A DNA stretch of 64,000 bases from Agapetus fuscipes (GCA_951799405.1 OX637344.1:4526001-4590000); one strand, 5' to 3'. Positions 20,663 to 31,749 are shown, counted from the first letter of the stretch. Made by a program: numbers and translations. Notes: a model not told the origin generated them from the letters alone.

Positions 20663-20891
20663 ACCTAGCTTCAATTTTATATAGGTACATACTAGAACAT
20701 GTAATTTACATAGTACGTAAGTAGAAGGTCTATCGTAAAATTAGGCAAATCACTACGTGACTATAAATGGCTTCATTTCCCGAAAAGGCCAGTCCAATTT
20801 ACTGTATACTTCTGGTTATACTCAATATAGTACTATCAAATATTAGCCAAGTTGTTGAGTTAGATCAATTATTGGTACGCGGAATAACCTG

Positions 20892-21134
20892 TACCCTGAG
20901 TACCAGTTGCTAAACTTGAGAAAAGTAAAGTTTACGGAAAATATTCAAGAGTGATTTCTCCCAAAATCTGCCGTTTATGTTTCTTACACTTTATGGTCTT
21001 CGCAAAAGAGTTACAGTGATGAAGAAAATCAAGTTCAAACAAACAAAAACGGCAGATTTTGGGGGAAATCACTCTTTAATAATTGCCGTAAACTTTACAT
21101 TACTCAAGTTTTGCAACTCGTACTAAGGGTGCAG
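20892..21134. mobile_element. MITE-5, 243 bp, about 90-bp inverted repeats
   Basis: The left arm has AAAGTAAAGTTTACGG and GAGTGATTTCTCCCAAAATC. The right arm carries their complements. The tips CTGTACCC and CTGCACCC differ by one base. No clear target duplication. Confidence 0.75.
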
Positions 21135-21319
21135 TAAAATTTCTGGGAAAATTAACAGCTTACACTTGCCAATGCAACTCCTTTGAGGATTAAGTGAAAC
21201 TGGATGTTGCATGTTTAAATGTGTGTCAAATTAGATTACACAGAAAACCGATTCGTCAAATATCTGGGGAAATAATAATCTGCCTGAGTTTGCAATCACC
21301 CCGTAACGTAATGTACGAA

Positions 21320-22480
21320 ATTGAACATCTTATTCAATTGTTGTGAATTCACATTTAACACAATTCTCAGTTCACACAATCACAATTCACACAGTTCCAA
21401 GAAGCATGTGAGACTTTACATAGTTGAGCCATTTGCGTTCTCTACCACGTATCAAAATGAACACAATTCACAGAAAACAATGTTCACATATTTTACAACA
21501 GACAGTATGCAAAATCCACAGTGTACAGAATTCACAGCATGCACATTTCACACAATTCAAAGTTACCAAAATTCACAGTTCTCACAGTTCAAAGTTCACT
21601 ATTTATGCCATTTCCAATTGTGCCATATTTCCATAAGCCACAATTATTTACAGTTCACACATTTCACTGTTTACACAATTCTCAGTTCAAAGTTTACCTT
21701 ACACAATTCAAAAGTTCACAGTTCACACATTTCACAAATTACCTTTCATAAAAGTCACAGTTCGCGCATCTCACATTGCGCACATCTCACATTTCGCACA
21801 AAATACAACTCGAGTCCTGTGAACATCGCGGTTGAAGGTGAGCTATTTGCCTTGCCCTGCTACTTTTCAATTTCAGTTCACAAAATTCACAGTTCACACA
21901 TTTAGCACACCAAATAATTCATATGAGTCCTGTGAATATTAAATGCGGTTGAAGGTGAGCCACTTGCGTCGTTCGGCTATTTTTAAATTACATTTCACAA
22001 AGTTCACAGGTCGCACATTTTACATTTCGCACATCACACCATTCACACAGGTCCTGGAGTCATTAGATGCGGTTGAAGGTGAGCCATTTGCCTCGCCCGG
22101 CACATTTTTAATTACAGTTCACAGTTCGCACATTTCACATTATTGTATATTGTATTCACATTACAGTATTTCACAGGGATCCTGTTGGCATAAGTTGTGG
22201 TTGAAGGTGAGCCATTTGAATCGTTCGGCCATTTTTCAATTACAGTTTACAAAACTCACAGTTCGCACATTTCACCTTTGCACACGGCACAATTCACACG
22301 GGTCCTGTTGGCATTGGATGTGGTTGAAGGTGAGCCATTTGCCTTGCCCGGCACATTTTTCAATTACAGTTCACACAGTTCACAGTTAGCACATTTCGCA
22401 CAAAACTCAATTTACAGGGGTCCTGCTGACATTAGATGCGATTGAAGGTGAGCCATTTGCCTGGCCCGCCACATTTTTTG
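21320..22480 (+). repeat. Satellite of about 120 bp with CACA-rich flank
   Basis: GGTTGAAGGTGAGCCATTTG recurs at about 21831, 21948, 22072, 22200, 22322 and 22441, spacing 117-128 bp. Between these anchors are runs built from TTCACA/GTTCGCACATTTCAC. 21330-21790 is a more irregular run of the same TTCACAGTTCACA words. The long ORFs across it (such as 21321-21905) are low-complexity translations. Confidence 0.8.
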
Positions 22481-22614
22481 GCAGATTAGAGCCGACATGA
22501 CGCGGCTTACAGCGAGTAATTGAATTTCACAATCAGGAACTAGGCGCTGCTTCAGCGAAAGCAATTTAAAGCAAGCACCTATTTATTTCATTGCCTGTAA
22601 TTTGTAATTCAATA

Positions 22615-22692
22615 CCTTCAATCTAAGTTGCAAAGATATATTAACATTGAAAATTCATATAAAATGAATGCTCACAAACAGACGCGTGTAAT
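22615..22692 (-). mobile_element. LINE-A 3' end, interrupted
   Basis: Tail ATCTAAGTTGCAAAGATAT to ACAGACGCGTGTAA. The 3' UTR continues after the nested elements at about 23154-23210. Confidence 0.65.
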
Positions 22693-22918
22693 GCTGGAGA
22701 GATATTTACCGGGATTTGTTGCCATTGTCTGTGGGAGCTGGAGATTTTGGAACGTTTCGTCCATGTCTACGAAGGGCTTCTTTATTGTTGCACTTTCACA
22801 CTGAAGAAGCCCATGAGCAAAAAGTCCGGAAGCTCTACATAGCTCCCATAGACCACGGCAACAGATCCCAGAAAACATCTCTCCAGCATCATCAGCTGGC
22901 CGTGTAAGCCTTAAACTC
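22693..22918. mobile_element. Foldback element X (hammerhead-like arms)
   Basis: Tips TGCTGGAGAGATATTTACCGGG and the complement near 22865-22895 make it an inverted-repeat element. A second copy is at 31345-31510. Inside, the minus strand near 22750-22790 has GAAGCCC...GGACGAAACGT and the plus strand near 22800 has CTGAAGAAGCCC; both resemble hammerhead cores. Confidence 0.55.
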
Positions 22919-22921
22919 TTA

Positions 22922-23153
22922 CGGGGTTATTCTTAGACATTTTAGTCGCCCGTTGAGCCCACGCTTTGACAAACTAATGATGCATTTGTATGAAGACCTG
23001 TCAATCCAAGATGACCGCAAGTAAACAGCTGATATTTTTTCACACAAATATTACCAAAACTCGGTAGGTGGCTATGAAACTTTCAGCAATGGCATCATTA
23101 GTTTGTCAAAGCGTGGGCTCAACGGGCGACTAAAATGTTTAAGAATAGCCCCG
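22922..23153. mobile_element. MITE-1, 232 bp, TTA target duplication
   Basis: CGGGGTTATTCTTAGACATT at the left pairs with the right end over about 55 bp. TTA lies at 22919-22921 and 23154-23156. It sits within a LINE-A copy already interrupted by element X. Confidence 0.85.
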
Positions 23154-23210
23154 TTAGACGCGTCTTATTTCGCGCTAACAAATGCTTCATGCGTGTACCT
23201 TTTTTTTCGC

Positions 23211-23514
23211 ATACCTTCTTACGTTTCTTCCATTTTTTTTTCAAATGGCTCTAAAGAAAACCATTTTTCTATATTTAATCATTTTTGCATAGATTACAAA
23301 TCTTTGGGTTAACTTTTTCTATGAAGTATTAAATGGCTTGCATCTTTCCCTTGCAACTCTACCACGTGGAGTCAATTTTTTTTTAAGATTCACTTATAAA
23401 TAACTAAAATAAAAACATTTAAAAATATTAATCTGTCTTTCAAAAAAGATCTTAGTTTGCCAGATTTGATTCAATCTAATTCACAACTATACTAATTTAT
23501 AATATTTTTTAGTG
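23211..23514. other. AT-rich, no recognised feature
   Basis: Nothing supported beyond homopolymer runs. Confidence 0.3.
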
Positions 23515-23682
23515 TTGATCTGTTAACACAGTGAAAGTCCATTTTTATAAATATTTAAAAATATAAATGGTAAAACATTGTTTCTTGAAGATGCCTCATT
23601 AGGCGAAAATATTCGAGCATAAACAAATAAAATAAAGTGAATTAAAACAATGTTTTACCATTTATATTTTTAAATATTTATA
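23515..23682. mobile_element. PLE foldback piece with hammerhead-like motif
   Basis: Arms 23544-23583 and 23645-23682 pair almost perfectly over about 37 bp (AAATATAAATGGTAAAACAT). A terminal block like CTTTCACTGTGTTAACA lies at the left on the minus strand. The loop carries the motif at 23582-23617. Confidence 0.7.
23582..23617 (+). ncRNA. Hammerhead-ribozyme-like motif
   Basis: Core TTGAAGA (23585-23591; CUGANGA with C3 changed to U). Stem II GCCT (23593-23596) with AGGC (23601-23604). GAAA at 23605-23608. Stem III AA/TT with loop TA. Cleavage-site base C23614. Stem I GAG (23615-23617) with TTC (23582-23584), one wobble. The layout matches a minimal hammerhead; activity is unknown. Confidence 0.5.
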
Positions 23683-24004
23683 CTAATTTATTATTCTCAT
23701 TTCAAATGCAATTTTGCTGAAAATCAATTTATTTTCTATCATCCTTTATTATTGAAGTGCATATTAAATTTCCTATGACACAGATATTTCTCTTTTATTT
23801 TTCTTAGTGTACTTTTTTATTGAAAAGTCGAGATAAGGAGAATAAAATAAGTGCCGCTTCGACGAACAATACAAAACATTATTCATTAAAATGCAGTCTC
23901 TCTGTAGAATTGAAAAATACGTAAAACGTAACTAGCAACTGAGCTGCATGGATAGGGAAACTTTTTACTGCGTTGTCAGGTAAGGGGAGCAACATTTCGC
24001 CTAC

Positions 24005-24230
24005 TCATCCCCCTAGTGCTTGTTTGCTTTATCTGCTATTTGATTCAAACGTGACCTTTCAATTATATTGTCTTAAGAATCACATTCTACAAAATCTGAG
24101 CTAAGAATAAAACGTAAAACACGATAGTGTGAGAGTTGTTTGAAATATTCTTAAAATCAATTTCTAGTTTTCATAAGACACATTGGTCCAGAACACATAC
24201 AAACATTGCTCATGTAAAATTACCTCATAT
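24005..24230. mobile_element. MITE-2 fragment
   Basis: Same internal block as at 4195, including CGTAAAACACGATAGTGTGA and AAGACACATTGGTCCAG. Termini eroded. Confidence 0.6.
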
Positions 24231-24407
24231 GGACATACGACAGATAAGCACAAAGGGGGAAAACTGTTTAAATTGAAATCGTTTTTTTTACTATTTACAT
24301 CTGATAGATTAACATGTCCTTACGAAAGACGCACCACCAAAAGTTTATCCAGTCTATAGTAATTGGGTTGATTGAGAATTATCGCTTTCTATAACAACGA
24401 CTTTGTT

Positions 24408-24440
24408 TGAAGAGGGCTCTTGAGGTGTGATTCACATATA
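24408..24440 (+). mobile_element. LINE-C tail scrap
   Basis: AGAGGGCTCTTGAGGTGTGA and ATTCACA match the LINE-C/SINE-II 3' end; nothing precedes it. Confidence 0.5.
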
Positions 24441-24639
24441 CTCTGCACTTACCAAATACAACAGTCTAATATTTATCTACATTTTTTTTAAGATGAAGGG
24501 TTTGTGTATTGCTATTGTGAAGATTCATTTTAAATTAATGATGTAAAAATAAAACACAACGTTATTCTTCACGAGTCGATTTATTTCCTCGAGCTCTTAC
24601 GATGTTATCACATGACGATTCCTTGACTTCTAGGTTGAA

Positions 24640-24741
24640 ATGTGGCTGACCACCCATGCTGTAAATAATGCTTCAGGGAACGTCGGCAAGAGTTGCAGGG
24701 TGTATGTTCATGTGAGATTTGGGTTTTTATGTTGTAGGTTG
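24640..24741 (+). mobile_element. LINE-A 3' UTR fragment
   Basis: GTGGCTGACCACCCATGCTG and GGCAAGAGTTGCAGGGTGTA with a short internal deletion. Confidence 0.65.
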
Positions 24742-27184
24742 AAAAGATTCCGCTCCTCAACATAATCCATAGGAAAATGAAGGGATCCATGGTCACGGCC
24801 CAGCTTAAATGAAACCGACCTATGGAAAAACTCCCTTCGGAGGACGGAATAATCCTTCTTCACGGTTCAACTGGAGTGAACCGGTCAATTCACTCTTAGG
24901 TGAAAATTATAAGATTATGGCCAATAATCTTTATGCATTTGTGTGATCGTCTATTTAGTGGCTATGACCCCTCGATGTGCGATAGGTAGAAACAGAACGT
25001 TGTGTCATTTTTTGTTTTACTGTCTCAAAACCTACCTTTGTAGTGGACCCAAATTCTTTAATGATGGTGAGGATGAATACAGATGTGCCTAGCTTAATAA
25101 TATTTTAATTAATTTAATTAACTAGCCCAAAGGTTACAATGCCGAATTATGCACGATTTTGCATTCGCGTAGTAGCGTGTTCGATTTTATTTCTGACAAA
25201 ATTTCCGCGAGATTCGTTTATTTAAAATCTGACGCCAGTTAATGCAGATGAATTTATTTCAAAGACAAGTACAATAATAACAGCTCAATTAAACAGGAAA
25301 TAATCAAACATCAATTGAATAATAGTTATTTGGTTAGTATTGTTTTAGCAAAATTAAAGAAAATATGGTTTGATCTTTTCTGCTTCTTTCTCTCTCCCTG
25401 CGCCGTAGTTCCAACCAGCGGTTGTAAACATTTCTCGCCCCAAGATCACTTACCTTTCGTGGATTCTCTTTGCTGTGGAAGAATTTCATTAGTGTGTTTT
25501 AGGAAGGGATTGATTTTAATAACTGGTACGACAAACCGGCCCAGTAGAAGATGACTCCCTTCACCCCAGCTTCCTTGTAAATGGGATTCCTCATTTGCTC
25601 GTAAGCAAGAGAGACCCAAAATCGAAGAAAGCTCATCTTCCTCTTTCCTCCAAGAATTTAACAGGTTGGCCCCACGGCCTGGTCCTTTCAGACCACGGGA
25701 AGGATATTTTAGAAGGGACTGGCCCTAACCTTACTCCGCGTCATGAAATAACCGAACGCCAAAAACAATGAATGGAGACTTTTTAAAACTCGAACGCCAT
25801 GTCGAGGCTCGCACTGTATTTTGGTGTCAGAATCCAGCAGGAACTAGGTGTTGTGATGTTGGAATGACGTCAGTTGACTCCAGCCCATAACAGAGGAACA
25901 ATGGAAGCTATATCCAAGTCATGATACAAGTCTGGTAGTAACCTCGTCCCTCGTTCAGTGATGATGTTGAGGACGCAGATAACCATGGCCGAAGGAGAGG
26001 TCAAGCTATGAACCAAAGGAAACATAGGACGTGCTCCGGAGCATGGCTCCTTGTCAGTCAACATTGGATTTATAGTTTTGATGGAAAGTTTTGGAAGCCG
26101 AAAGCTTTCACTTCCAACACAATGCGAACTCCTTCATAGCAGCAAAGAACCGTTAGGTTCAGGTATTTCAGATATTAAGCAAACAGCGTTCAATTCTTTC
26201 TGACACAGGTGTTCTGTGAGAGAGAAGGTGTGTTTGTTAGTAACTGCAAGGCTGTGGAAAAAGACAACAATTTATAAGCATTTCAGGACATTTGCGCCCC
26301 TTGATTGAAAGCTATGTTGAATTCACCCCTTTTGACCTGAAAGACAAACATTTTATTTACAGTACAAAATGTAATTTTTAAGATCGGAGTACTCGGCGAC
26401 AGCAGTCTCTCGGACTGAAACATAGGCAACAAATCATTTTCAAAATGTGAAGATTGAATACATTTTAGAACGCAAGTTAATTAGATTAGTTTAGTGTGTT
26501 AGAAAATAATTTGAAATCTCTCATCCTTCTGCGAAGCAGCTCAGCAAACTATGTGTTTACGCGAATTAATGGATTTTATTATTAAATAATTAAATGCGCC
26601 TTCCCGTTCAGCAACCACTGGGTTAATTTTATTTAATCCAAAATTCAATCGAAAAGTTATTTTTACGTTCGAAAGTTTGAGAATCACTGCGATTTACGGA
26701 ATTACTTATTTAGCATACTTTTAGTTTTAGACAGACACATGAAAAATACACTCCCGGAATATTATGTCGGCAGATATCTTATTATTATTAAAACCACGTA
26801 AATACTTATTCTCCCTTAAATTCCGAACGAACGATTCGCGGCGTCTTTATTAAGAGAAAAATCTTTTTAGTCTATTTAAATTATCTTCCGAATTAAAACC
26901 CGATTTTAATTAAAATATTTTGTTTCGAATTTGTTTAGCTCAGATTTAAGATCATATAAACCCGTGCTTCCCGATTGACTGTCTCGACCCGAATCCCCTT
27001 CCTTTCTCCCCGTGGTCCAGGACTCACTCCCAGTTTGACTTGCATTCCCCCACCAGGAGGTGCAATCAGTCCATAGGAAAAAATACGTATGGACAAGAAA
27101 AACTCTTCCTACGCAAAGGTGATACGCCCACATACATAGGAGCTTCAATTATTTTATTTTATATTTGATGAAAAGCTTGGATCA
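24742..27184. other. Least repetitive stretch; no gene recognised
   Basis: No SINE, LINE or MITE signature was found in these 2.4 kb. The minus-strand ORFs at 25870-26064 (64 codons) and 26906-27148 (80 codons) have mixed composition that could be exonic, but I see no domain, no clear splice-flanked exon and no second copy. If a host exon or an old transposon ORF is in the window, this is a likely place. Confidence 0.35.
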
Positions 27185-27188
27185 TCAC

Positions 27189-27302
27189 AAGGTTCACATG
27201 CGGCATGTAATAGCGCGAACTAATACGTGTCTGCTTGTGAGAATGCATATAATTTGAATCCCCGATGTTACATATCTTTGCAACTTTGATTAGGATTAGG
27301 AT
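27189..27302 (+). mobile_element. LINE-A 3' end fragment
   Basis: GGTTCACATGCGGCATGTAA through TTGCAACTT and degenerate AGATT units. Confidence 0.7.
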
Positions 27303-27868
27303 AAGCGTGTGATAATATTGTTGTCAAGCGGTTGAGGAAGAAAAGTTTAGATTTTTTTATACTCCAAGCATTTTTCAGCTGTTCGAAATGTTTTTTATGC
27401 CATACTAATGTAATGGCAAAAATAGGTTACAAAATTTAACAAAAATAATTGTGATATTTTCAAAGAGCAAAACTTTTGCAATCACAGTCATAGTCAAAGT
27501 GAATTACAAAATAAACCACAATATATGTGTGATTTAATCAATTAAAAATAATTAAACCTTTAAAATATCAGCGGACTTTTGGCGAAGATTTAATTAAGCC
27601 ATTGCTGAGCCGCAGTTTTATGCAAACATTGAGTAGTTGTACAAAGCTCGCATAATTTCATGTTATTATTTACAGCGAGCTTTAAAAGCTTATTTAAGCC
27701 AGAACAGTGACTCTCAAAGTGTTCTATATAAATTTAGAAATTATCGAAAATTTTTTATCATATGTGAAAATAAAAACCATGTGTTTTTTAAAAAAATTTT
27801 TTTTTTTAATTATTAAATTATCGAAAAAGTTGATTTTTAAGTGTTGTGGGGATAGAGTAATAATACTG
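27303..27868. other. AT-rich, no recognised feature
   Basis: Homopolymer-rich, including an A/T tract at 27787-27810. No gene or repeat family is recognised. Confidence 0.3.
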
Positions 27869-27869
27869 T

Positions 27870-28030
27870 ATACCTGATGATGATTAAAGATCGAAAACGT
27901 TTGTAAAATAGAAATAAATAATTGTATATGTGAAAATATAAAACAGTGCTTTAATTTAAATCCTAAAAAATAAATAAATTATTGAATATGAATATTCACA
28001 GTGTTAATACACAAGCAATACAAAATATAA
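27870..28030 (+). mobile_element. PLE-type 3' end piece
   Basis: Order: hammerhead-like motif, AAATAAATAA, GTGAAAATATAAAACAGTG, a short spacer, then the terminal block CACAGTGTTAATACACAAGC. The same order is seen at 51379-51525, downstream of a GIY-YIG-like ORF end. Confidence 0.6.
27871..27905 (+). ncRNA. Hammerhead-ribozyme-like motif, canonical core
   Basis: CTGATGA (27874-27880) is the canonical CUGANGA core. Stem II can form from GAT and ATC around TAAAG. GAAA spans 27893-27896. Stem III is AA (27896-27897) with TT (27900-27901) and a CG loop. Cleavage-site base T27902. Stem I GTA (27903-27905) pairs with TAC (27871-27873). Every invariant position is in place. Confidence 0.55.
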
Positions 28031-28292
28031 TAATACTATTATACTCCATAGTTGTGGGACTTTGAAAAGGAAAATAAAAAAATTGGAAATAAAAGCAACT
28101 ATGCTGCACATATAATGATGCCCTTTTCAACCGTACTATAATCAAAAAACCTATTTATTTAAACATGTAAAGATGCCAATAATTTAATTTTGAAGTGATG
28201 GTTTTTTTCGCACATTTATTGTGAAACTCACCGAGTTATTGGTTTGTCATATAAATGAACGCATACTGAAACAGGAAATGCGTTGTTTTAGA

Positions 28293-28540
28293 GTGAATCG
28301 CACCTCAAGAGCCCTGGAGAATGCTATAAAAAGCAATAATTCTCAAGCAATACCCAGTTGTTGTAAGACTGAACGGACCTTTGGTGACCGGTCTTTATGG
28401 GACCGGTATTTTTTTATGGTTTTTCAACCCAACGAAGAGCATATTAGAAAATATTAATAGTATATGTTTTGTGGTCCGCAGGGAAACGAACCCACGGCCT
28501 TTCATTTACGAAGCGCTCACCACTAGACTAGGGACCGGTC
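28293..28540 (-). mobile_element. SINE-II with LINE-C tail
   Basis: The reverse complement has head, B-box region, CTCTTCGTTGGGTTG and the 3' end CAGGGCTCTTGAGGTGCGA. The post-head region is diverged. Confidence 0.75.
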
Positions 28541-29340
28541 AAAAAAATAATGTTGCTCAATATCTGAAAAAAATATTTGAGCTTGAAGAGTTTTTTGAGG
28601 TCTATGGAGATCTAAAAAATCGGTAAAATGGTGCAAACTTTGAGAATCTCTGAGTTATAACTTATTTTAACTAGTGTCTCGAGTATAAAATATCGAGTAA
28701 ATACTGAACCAGGGCGTTAATAGAAAAAAAATATTTGAAAGATTCAAGAGCGCATCTAGTGAGTGTTTTAATTATGAATCATCTTTGTCTGTTTACGCGA
28801 TGTTCGAGTTTTCACGCAGCGTTTTGTACTCGGGGTACAGAGGTGTGGTTGTTAAAGTTAGCCAACTCTCTGCATACTTGTTTGTGATTAATTGCAACCC
28901 CAAAACGGAATAATAAATAGACTAATGCCACAGAGCGGAGTCTTCAGAAGATGGTCTAAATAATGAGCGAATTGAATGTTTAAAATTTAATTAAAGAACC
29001 TTTTGATCGCGAATCGGTTCGAGAGAAAAAAAGTTACAGTTAAAAAATAAAAGGTTATTTAAAGGTTGCCGTTTTGTGTTGTAGTCACTCCAAGGGCGCG
29101 CGCTGGTGCAAACGATGACAGAAATTTGCTTGTCTTCAGTGCGTTCCGAAACTTTCCATGGTCTTCTAGCTCTCTCACATGATGTTGCCTTGTAAATTAA
29201 AAAAAAACTGTTCCAACAAAGATTTGGTCCTAGAGACGTTGTTGAATGTATTTTTGTGCTTATTCCGAATCTGGGTTTTGTAATGATTTTGTCACGTTCA
29301 GTAAACGGCACCAAGAAAAGTTCAGCAACATCTGTCAGTG
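28541..29340. other. MITE-4 half and anonymous sequence
   Basis: 28744-28842 resembles the right half of MITE-4 (TTTTGTACTCGGGGTACAG). The remainder, including the 122-codon minus-strand ORF at 28991-29359, has no recognisable content. Confidence 0.4.
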
Positions 29341-29381
29341 TTATGGCAGAGGGGATCAAGTGGGCTGATATTTCTAGCGTG

Positions 29382-29485
29382 TTTTTTTTTTTTTTTTTTT
29401 TTTTAAGAAATCCTGTGCGGGAGACTCCCTAGATTCTAAAGACTCTAGGGGTCTATGACACTTGTTGTAGTGCCGCAGAGGTGTT
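29382..29485 (-). mobile_element. LINE-B 3' terminal fragment inside SINE-III
   Basis: T run then AAGAAATCCTGTGCGGGAGA through GTAGTGCCGCAGAG: the last about 100 bp of LINE-B with its poly(A) on the minus strand. GTGTTT on both sides is a candidate 6-bp target duplication. Confidence 0.75.
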
Positions 29486-29536
29486 TGGAATAGAACAACG
29501 TTGGTTCGATCCCCGCCTGGGTCATTTGACCATAAC

Positions 29537-30030
29537 TGTTCCTGACGACACCAACTTAGGCTTACTCGAGCCTCGCCCAGTTGGTTGCCGGAGCACCACC
29601 TTTGATTCAAGGGAAATGAAACTCCGATGATCAGTGGTCAGATGATACTGATTTATTGAGTCATTCATTACTCCTTTTATATTACAAAGTTGTACATACT
29701 TTTTCCTTATAAAGACTATAATCTAGAAACTTCTATTGCGCCACCACAAAACAGTGTCTTGACCTACATTGTCAGCAAATTCAATATATCAAGGCTGATT
29801 AATAATTATAAATCCAGAAATTTCGATACATTGCGCCATAAAATAATATCTTAACCTACATTGTCAGCAAATTCGTTCTTTATTGACAATCATAAGTATG
29901 CCAATGATGACCAATGCATGTATCCAATTATTTTAAAATAACAAACATGTAAGTACATAATGTGGCTACTTTCTGCGGTTCTGGAACAATCTATGATATT
30001 ATGGACTTATGTTAAAAAGTATTTTTAACA
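29537..30030 (+). mobile_element. Solo LTR (LTR-4), 5-bp ATAAC duplication
   Basis: 494 bp, starting TGTTCCTGACGACACC and ending TATTTTTAACA. ATAAC occurs at 29532-29536 and 30031-30035. A segment with CATTGTCAGCAAATTC is duplicated inside (ends near 29782 and 29875). Five-base targets fit copia- or BEL-type elements; type unresolved. Confidence 0.8.
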
Positions 30031-30192
30031 ATAACTTTGACCCTAATTCAACAGATGTTATTGGTTAATTATTAATTAATAATTCATTAAAATAAACCAT
30101 AATGAATTATTGATTGATGATATTAATACCTGTTTCTGGCCAGGCAGAATAGGTTGGTATTGCATTCCTCTTCACAAATCTATTAAAAAAAA

Positions 30193-30489
30193 AACATGTT
30201 AGGAGATTACTGTTGGAGTCTGAAAATGGACTTGGTGAATGCTAAATACGTAAGCAAATCCTAAGTAAGTACCCATTTCTTTAACACGCTTTTAATTCAC
30301 TACTTATTTTCTGAAGCCCCTTTGAACCCCTTTTAATCCGGTTGTTTGTGGTATAAAAAGAAAACTGAGCGTAGATTCGGAACCAGTACGAAGAAAACCT
30401 GTAGGATCACCCAACAATATGTACAGGACATAATTTGTTTTTGTTGACTAGGGAAATTAGGAATATTTATTGGAATACAACTGTTTTGT
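30193..30489. other. No recognised feature
   Basis: Nothing recognised. Confidence 0.3.
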
Positions 30490-30637
30490 GTGAATCACAC
30501 CTCAAAAGCTTTTGGTGACCGAAATTTAGTAAAAGCTTCTTCCACCCAGCGAAGAGAAGTAAGTGGTTTTTTTGTGCTTCCGCTGGAATCTAACTCACGA
30601 CCTTCCGAAGCCTTCTAAAACCATAAGAACACCGACC
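30490..30637 (-). mobile_element. SINE-II with LINE-C tail, internally deleted
   Basis: LINE-C-type end (TGAATCACACCTCAAAAGC) at the left, then the body near the B box and a diverged head; the middle of the body is missing. Confidence 0.6.
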
Positions 30638-31019
30638 AGTCAGAATGTAATACGGAAGGAATATTATCAAACGGTATATTTAGCTTAAAACACCATAATT
30701 TTTGGTTTGTGGCATCCTAGATCTGAGGGTACGATATGTTAGAGGTTTGTTAGGAGTTTGATATTCATGTATCTACAGGCTAGACTTTATTGCTAGGGTC
30801 GAATCTCCTGAGAGAAAGTTTAAATCAAAACAACGAAACCTCAGATAACCTCCTTTCTGGGATACTGATTATCGGTTATACACATACCAGAATAAAATTG
30901 TTATGTTGTTGGTTATTTTAAAGCAAAAACTGAGAAAAATTTCACATTAATTAAATATAGTTTTAAACTTCAATTTCACTTCCATGGTTGAAGTGTTTTA
31001 AAAATTTTTTTTTTTTGGT

Positions 31020-31195
31020 TAGATCATGTTCTATTTGCAGCTTTTTTTATCGCATATACGAACAGCAAGCGATCGCAAATGCAACGAAAACCATCACGTC
31101 ACTTTGATAGCTCGCCTTAAAAATGCTTTCTGCTCGTGAAAGCGAAACCTCGGCAGATAAAGAAAGCTGCAAAAATAATATGGTCCACCTAGAAA
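31020..31195. mobile_element. Degenerate foldback element, related to 58630
   Basis: ATGTTCTATTTGCAGCT at the left and AAAGCTGCAAA at the right. Inside, GCTTTCTGCTCGTGAAAGCG is identical to the stem-II hairpin of the 58630-58895 element, but the core before it is eroded. Confidence 0.6.
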
Positions 31196-31344
31196 AAACA
31201 TAAACACAGTTTCATTATTCTTTAAAACACAGAATTTATTTTACAAAAGTTTTATATTTTTTTTCAGTTTTCCCCTTCACTGTCTCACACTCAGGAAAAC
31301 TCTGAGTCTATCAAGCAAAACGCTTCTTTTTATAGGTGTATTTA

Positions 31345-31510
31345 GATTGCTGGAGTGATGTTTTCCGGGAGCTGGAGCTTCCAGACGTTTCACCCATTTC
31401 TACGATGGGCTTCTTAGCGTGAAGTATGATGATGATGATGATCAGACACACGCAACCACAGACCACGGCAACAGATCCCGGTAAAACATCACTCCAGCAT
31501 CAACAGCCGG
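31345..31510. mobile_element. Foldback element X, copy 2
   Basis: GCTGGAGTGATGTTTTCCGGG pairs with CCCGGTAAAACATCACTCCAGC in reverse. Contains (ATG)n at 31427-31440. On the minus strand near 31390-31415, CCCAT and ATGGG could form stem II before GAAACGTC. Confidence 0.65.
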
Positions 31511-31749
31511 CCGTGTAAGCCTAAAACTCTTATTGTATTTAGATTGTCAGAAAACCCATGCTTCCGATGTTAATGATGTGCACTCGTGATTGGAAGTAAT
31601 GCGTTCAATTCCCGGCGCAGAGCCAACAAAAATATTTTCAGATATGCTCTTTGTTGATTTAAAAAATGTCTCTGCTTTTAAGACCATTCATTCTAAATCG
31701 TTCCTTAACTTATAGCTGGTTAATATGAAACTTTCCACTCTTTCCTTTT

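Larger units (their letters stand above)
29341..30192 (+). mobile_element. SINE-III split by two later insertions
   Basis: SINE-III sequence is present in three pieces: 29341-29375, 29486-29536 and 30031-30192. The first gap holds a LINE-B 3' fragment flanked by GTGTTT, and the second a solo LTR flanked by ATAAC. The last piece has CCTGTTTCTGGCCAGGCAGA and ends in poly(A). Confidence 0.8.

Noticed and set aside
21321..21905. 194-codon ORF
   Set aside because: Translation of low-complexity TTCACA-type repeat.
25870..26064. Minus-strand ORF as a gene
   Set aside because: Composition is plausible, but no domain, splice context or second copy supports it.
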